A program made the translations under genes and the position numbers. This document shows positions 60,619-64,000 of a stretch of 64,000 nucleotides of DNA, one piece after another. This stretch comes from Vibrio maerlii. GTDB taxonomy: Bacteria > Pseudomonadota > Gammaproteobacteria > Enterobacterales > Vibrionaceae. The notes beneath the pieces are model-generated. The model saw nothing but the letters and a program-made list of their open reading frames with translations. It searched no databases and was not told where the DNA came from. The stretch spans positions 186,001 to 250,000 of the forward strand of contig NZ_QRHC01000007.1 of the NCBI RefSeq assembly GCF_003415655.1. Direction: 5' to 3'. How positions within the stretch are numbered: the first letter of the stretch is position 1; every line of letters begins with the position of its first letter.

Positions 60619-60660
60619 TGTCGTTAAATGGCTATTTTGAAAACAACAAATCCTTAAACT
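60619..60660 (+). promoter_or_regulatory. AraC-type element 4 and -10 box
   Basis: TGTCGTTAAATGGCTATT (60619-60636), then TAAACT (60655-60660) 18 nt later. The TTAAACT stretch is at the same offset as in element 3. Confidence 0.72.
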
Positions 60661-60723
60661 TCACCTTAACGAAAGCAAGGAGCTAATCGAATAGGAAGGC
60701 TCCTTTTTAATTGAGGTTTAGTA

Positions 60724-61539
60724 ATGAAAAAGAATCTAATTTGTGCACTTGTTCTGAGCGGTTTAGCGACAGGCGCAATGGCGGCTGGCAATGCAGAAGA
60801 CAAAGCGTTAGCAGAAAAGGCAGCAAAGGAACTTGCAAACCCAAATACCGCTTATGCGAGCTTAAACCTAAAGCTTCAATACAACGACAATTATGAGAAT
60901 GGTGGCAGCAACTTTACGACCGTTTTTCAACCGACATTACCGTTTCCAATGGAAGGGGGAGACAAGATCATCTTCCGCCCAGCGGTGTCTTACGTTGACA
61001 ATGACTTCCCTGGCAATGATGAGTCTGGTTTTTCTGATATCTCATTCGACCTTGCGTACGCACCAAAGACGGAACCCGGTACGATTGCAGCTGTTGGTAT
61101 GATTGCGTCGCTACCAACCGGTAGTGATGGCTTCAGTGCTGACCAGTTTGCTATTGGCCCTGAATTTTTAGTGGGCAAAGTAAGTGCCGAACGTGTGCTT
61201 GGTGCATTCCCAAATCACCTTGTGGGCGTTTCTGGCTCAGGTATTGATGAGTCGCGTATCAACAAGACCTCTGCACAGCTGTTCTGGGTTGAAATGCTAG
61301 GTGGAGGCTGGACCGTGGGTTCGGCGCCGACGCTCTCTTATGACTGGACGAATGACCAAGCAGAAATACCGATCAACGTGAGTGTGACTAAAACAACCGT
61401 GATTGCGGGTAGACCTTGGAAGTTTGGTCTTGAAGCAAACTACTACATAGAGAAAGATGAGAAGACTCGTCCAGATTTTATGATTGGATTCAATATTACC
61501 CCGGTGGTTGAAAACAAGCTGGCAAACTTATTTAATTAG
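60724..61539 (+). CDS. Outer-membrane barrel protein, MetA-pathway-type
   Basis: A 271-residue protein with signal peptide MKKNLICALVLSGLATGAMA. Repeated strands such as GGDKIIFRPAVSYVDND, FSDISFDLAYAPKTEPGTIAAVGMIASLPTGSDGF, WTVGSAPTLSYDWTND and RPWKFGLEANYYIEKD resemble the family linked to meta-pathway aromatic degradation, a putative transport channel. The terminus is not a classical aromatic one. It is last of the AraC-element-linked genes. Confidence 0.7.
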   Translation: MKKNLICALVLSGLATGAMAAGNAEDKALAEKAAKELANPNTAYASLNLKLQYNDNYENGGSNFTTVFQPTLPFPMEGGDKIIFRPAVSYVDNDFPGNDESGFSDISFDLAYAPKTEPGTIAAVGMIASLPTGSDGFSADQFAIGPEFLVGKVSAERVLGAFPNHLVGVSGSGIDESRINKTSAQLFWVEMLGGGWTVGSAPTLSYDWTNDQAEIPINVSVTKTTVIAGRPWKFGLEANYYIEKDEKTRPDFMIGFNITPVVENKLANLFN

Positions 61540-61583
61540 AAAATATGTCTTTGAATTAATAAGATTATATAAGATGGATAAAG

Positions 61584-61619
61584 AAAGGCACCTAGTTAAC
61601 AAGCTAGGTGCCTTTTTTA
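61584..61619 (+). terminator. Terminator after the barrel gene
   Basis: A 12-bp stem AAAGGCACCTAG / CTAGGTGCCTTT followed by T residues. Confidence 0.85.
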
Positions 61620-61663
61620 TATCGAACTGACTGTTTAATTAACTGGCGTAAAAAGGTAAGAGC

Positions 61664-61834
61664 ATGAAAAAGCATTATGACACTATCAATCTATCAACAG
61701 AAAATATATTTAAAGGTGAAATTATGATCGTGTTATTTAGAGTGTGTGATGTGAATTTCTTAAGTACTTATGTCGATTTAGCGACCCACCTTCAGAGCCG
61801 ACTGAGGTATGCTGAAGTCACTAGAACTAGTTAA
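61664..61834 (+). CDS. Putative small protein (56 aa)
   Basis: ATG 61664 has AAGG seven bases upstream, and a 56-codon frame ends at TAA 61834, directly at a terminator. The product is MKKHYDTINLSTENIF..., with a hydrophobic segment MIVLFRVCDVNFLSTYV. No family is recognised. Coding is plausible because start, ribosome site and terminator agree, but the frame is short. Confidence 0.4.
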   Translation: MKKHYDTINLSTENIFKGEIMIVLFRVCDVNFLSTYVDLATHLQSRLRYAEVTRTS

Positions 61835-61865
61835 AAAAGAGAGAAGCCTTGGCTTCTCTCTTTTC
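61834..61865. terminator. Shared terminator between two convergent small genes
   Basis: A 14-bp perfect stem AAAAGAGAGAAGCC / GGCTTCTCTCTTTT with a 2-nt gap. It ends in T runs on both strands. Confidence 0.8.
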
Positions 61866-61886
61866 GTTTAGTTCCCAGTTTAAAGC

Positions 61887-62021
61887 TTAGTAGTATTCGT
61901 AAACTCTTACTTCCCAGCCATAAGACAAGTACTCTTCACGCAGTACTCTTGCTACGTCCTTGGTTACTACCATAGTTTGGCTAAAGCCGATTTCTTGAAT
62001 TTTGTATTCAATGGTTCTCAT
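61887..62021 (-). CDS. Putative small protein (44 aa)
   Basis: ATG at 62021 is preceded by AGAGGT. The product is MRTIEYKIQEIGFSQTMVVTKDVARVLREEYLSYGWEVRVYEYY. It reads as a compact beta-alpha-beta domain with Tyr-rich end. It is followed by a strong terminator on the same strand. No family is recognised. The upstream frame extension to 62069 is unnecessary. Confidence 0.6.
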   Translation of the reverse strand: MRTIEYKIQEIGFSQTMVVTKDVARVLREEYLSYGWEVRVYEYY

Positions 62022-62184
62022 ATCATTACCTCTTGATATTATTAGTTGGATTGATAATTCCGATATCAATAGTAATGAAAGAGGTTGTTTGATATTTACC
62101 AGTTTGCGCCACAGGTCTCAGTTCATAGTTGGAATTTTATAAATAAATCTATCTGGCGTGAAATGGTAAGTGAAGACAGATTAA

Positions 62185-63303
62185 ATGATTATCATGGTAA
62201 GTCGATTTTTATTATATAAGTCAGTCATATTGTTTATGCAGAGAATTATTAGAGAAAAAAATGTAAGAATGTTGAAGTATATTCTTACCATGATGATGAT
62301 TACGGCTTTCGGCATCATGACTTATTTGCATGAATACCAAAACATTATGATGATCTTCTTTGTACTTTCGACGGTTTATTTTGTTCAGGTTGTTCTTAAG
62401 TATGAATCAAATACATTTCGAGACCAATTGACAGAAGCCGCTATTAATGGTGTCGCTGGTGTGGTGATCACTGATTCACAGTGGCGCATACAGAAGGTGA
62501 ACTTGGAATTCAGCCGTCTAACAGGAAGAGTCGAGAGTGACGTTCGTGGTCGTTCGGTGTTTGATTTTAGTCTCGCTATCGATCCAGAACGTTTGATTGA
62601 GATACGGTCAGTGATCAAATCAAGAGGTTACTGGCGTGGTGAAATTGATGGAGTAAGCAAGCAAGGCGGTGACTATACAGTACTCGTTCGTGTACAGGTG
62701 TTACGCAATATCGCCGGCAAAAAAGTCAATTATGTCGCGACGTTCCATGACATCACCAAGCGAAAGCAGTTAGAGAACAAGCTTATTGAATTGAGTGAAA
62801 AAGATAGCATGACAGGTTTATTAAATCGCCGTAAGTTTGATGAGGAGCTACAACTAACATCTCAACTCGTTAATCGCTATGCTGATATGCAGACTTCGCT
62901 GGTACTCATCGATATTGATCACTTCAAGTCAATTAACGACCAGTATGGTCATGAAGAGGGTGACCGAGTTATTAAGTCGGTAGCGGCATACCTTAAGGAC
63001 AGCTGTCGTACGACCGATCGAATCTATCGTGTTGGCGGCGAGGAGTTTGCTGTGATGATGCCGTACACTGAGGCAGAATCCGCTCGCAAAACGATTGAAC
63101 GACTTAAGGAACAATTTAAGTCATTGAACCAATCATTTGCTGTGACATTCAGCGCCGGAATCTCAGAAGTTGGGCGACAAGCCGTTCAATCTTACAGAGA
63201 GGCTGACGTCGCTCTTTATCAAGCAAAAGGGGATGGGAGAGATCGCGTCTGTTGTTTTGAATCTAATGTTATTCCTGTATTCGAAAAGCTGTATGCCGTA
63301 TAA
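62185..63303 (+). CDS. PAS-GGDEF diguanylate cyclase
   Basis: Up to 372 residues. Two N-terminal helices (MLKYILTMMMITAFGIMTYL and MMIFFVLSTVYFVQVVL), a PAS domain (about 85-205: AAINGVAGVVITDSQWRIQKVN...NYVATFHDITKRKQLE) and GGDEF (SMTGLLNRRKFDEEL, LIDIDHFKSINDQYGHEEGDR, YRVGGEEFAVM). RxxD (R-T-T-D) five residues before GGEEF predicts product inhibition. The start is uncertain: ATG 62185 lacks a ribosome site, and a weak AraC-type element with TATCAT lies at 62155-62196. ATG 62236 or 62269 are alternatives. Confidence 0.85.
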   Translation: MIIMVSRFLLYKSVILFMQRIIREKNVRMLKYILTMMMITAFGIMTYLHEYQNIMMIFFVLSTVYFVQVVLKYESNTFRDQLTEAAINGVAGVVITDSQWRIQKVNLEFSRLTGRVESDVRGRSVFDFSLAIDPERLIEIRSVIKSRGYWRGEIDGVSKQGGDYTVLVRVQVLRNIAGKKVNYVATFHDITKRKQLENKLIELSEKDSMTGLLNRRKFDEELQLTSQLVNRYADMQTSLVLIDIDHFKSINDQYGHEEGDRVIKSVAAYLKDSCRTTDRIYRVGGEEFAVMMPYTEAESARKTIERLKEQFKSLNQSFAVTFSAGISEVGRQAVQSYREADVALYQAKGDGRDRVCCFESNVIPVFEKLYAV

Positions 63304-63312
63304 AACGTTATG

Positions 63313-64000
63313 TTATTGAAGTCCCATAATGGATTTTCGATAGATTTTTGGCGTTAATCCTGTAATGCGCTTGAACGCTCGCGAGAAGTGAGAGATGTTG
63401 TTGTAGCCCAGTTGGTTTGCTATGTGGGTCAATGAGTGGCCTTGCTCCATCAAGTCACAAGAGACTGAAAGGGTGATGCTCTCTTTTATTTGTCTAAAGC
63501 TCGTTTTATCTTCCTTAAGCTTGCGTTGTAGAGTTCGGGTCGACATGTTGAGGATCTCTGCAGAGTCTTCCAGCGTGAGATCTTGTTCCAGTGAATAAGG
63601 AAGCAGGGCGGTAAATACGCTATCGGTAAAACTGCTGTGCCAGTCCACAAGTGGCTCTTTAAACTTGGTGTCATCCGCTGTGATATGAATCGGTCTTTGG
63701 AGGATCTCATCTTCAATATAAAACGCCGTCTTTTCTTGAGATATGAAGAATTGAGTCTTGCTAGGAAACGCTGAGCGGAAGATGTCGGTATCAGGCCAAC
63801 GAAGTTTCACTTGCTTGGGGGCCCAATCCTGATTGGAGAGAGTACTGATCATCTCGATCATATAGAGCACCGAGAAAAATTCGCTCCACATAAAGTGATT
63901 GGACTCTTCAAACTTTGCAGCTCTGCAAAGCCAAGAACGACCATGTTCACGTTCGAAGGTGATATAGCTGCCCGGAGAGTTTTGAGTAAAAACCTGGTTA
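63313..64000 (-). CDS. AraC-family regulator, paralog, 5' end beyond the window
   Basis: An open frame from the right edge to a stop at 63313, at least 229 residues. The C-terminal double HTH is LTLEDSAEILNMSTRTLQRKLKEDKTSFRQIKESITLSVSCDLMEQGHSLTHIANQLGYNNISHFSRAFKRITGLTPKIYRKS. The visible ligand-domain part (SWLCRAAKFEESNHFMWSEFFSVLYMIEMISTLSNQDW) aligns with the AraC protein at 55790. Its start codon is outside the window; an internal ATG at 63891 is not the true start. It faces the PAS-GGDEF gene tail to tail. Confidence 0.88.
   Translation of the reverse strand, partial: NQVFTQNSPGSYITFEREHGRSWLCRAAKFEESNHFMWSEFFSVLYMIEMISTLSNQDWAPKQVKLRWPDTDIFRSAFPSKTQFFISQEKTAFYIEDEILQRPIHITADDTKFKEPLVDWHSSFTDSVFTALLPYSLEQDLTLEDSAEILNMSTRTLQRKLKEDKTSFRQIKESITLSVSCDLMEQGHSLTHIANQLGYNNISHFSRAFKRITGLTPKIYRKSIMGLQ

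Noticed and set aside
1..64000. CRISPR arrays, insertion sequences, integrases, tRNA or rRNA genes
   Set aside because: I saw no regularly spaced repeats, transposase or integrase motifs, or cloverleaf or ribosomal sequence anywhere in the window.

Overview
The window looks like a piece of a Vibrio (Vibrionaceae) chromosome. The evidence is a curli cluster with a VpsT/CsgD-type regulator, a fruBKA operon with Cra boxes, a sucrose PTS locus (scrA/scrR/scrB/scrK), several GGDEF proteins, many outer-membrane barrels, and moderate GC content. I see no rRNA, tRNA, CRISPR array, transposase or prophage gene. This genus call is inference from gene content.

Layout. 1-1.8 kb: the end of a TSP3-repeat protein, an Asn-rich beta-helix-like exported protein and a small thioredoxin-fold protein. 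2-7.7 kb: the curli locus, with csgEFG on the minus strand, csgB, a long csgA and a csgC-position gene on the plus strand, flanked by two LuxR-type regulators. 7.7-9 kb: a lone winged-helix protein and a Crp/Fnr-like regulator. 9-35 kb: two paralogous LuxR-type regulators (10.6 and 19.5 kb), two SDR oxidoreductases, a diguanylate cyclase, FadL, other barrels, a YiaVW-like pair, a Cys-type sulfatase, and an operon of the anaerobic sulfatase maturase (anSME) with MoxR, DUF58, DUF4381, two VWA proteins and a BatD-like protein, then a GntR regulator and two outer-membrane proteins. 35-54 kb: sucrose PTS, fructose PTS and a second beta-fructoside PTS locus. 54-64 kb: two exported amidohydrolases, a DUF3299 protein, two outer-membrane proteins, a PAS-GGDEF protein and two AraC-type regulators.

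Two regulatory patterns stand out. First, a palindrome TGCAGTA-N4/5-TACYGYA occurs about 14 times between 9.6 and 34.2 kb. It lies in front of the SDRs, a GGDEF gene, FadL, the sulfatase, the sulfatase-maturase/MoxR operon, porins and an apparent small RNA. In 11 of these sites a -10-like hexamer begins exactly 21 nt after the proximal arm, the geometry of an activator replacing the -35 box. The two LuxR paralogs are the natural candidates to bind it. Second, an 18-bp element TGTCRYTAAATGGCAATT lies in front of four transcription units at 54-61 kb, again at a fixed distance (18-19 nt) from a -10-like hexamer. The AraC protein encoded among them is the natural candidate.

The sulfatase operon is the most system-like part. 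A formylglycine sulfatase and its radical-SAM maturase are linked to a full MoxR/VWA chaperone module that resembles the mxaRSACKL set implicated in calcium insertion into methanol dehydrogenase. This suggests, as an inference, a dedicated cofactor-loading machine for an exported sulfatase.
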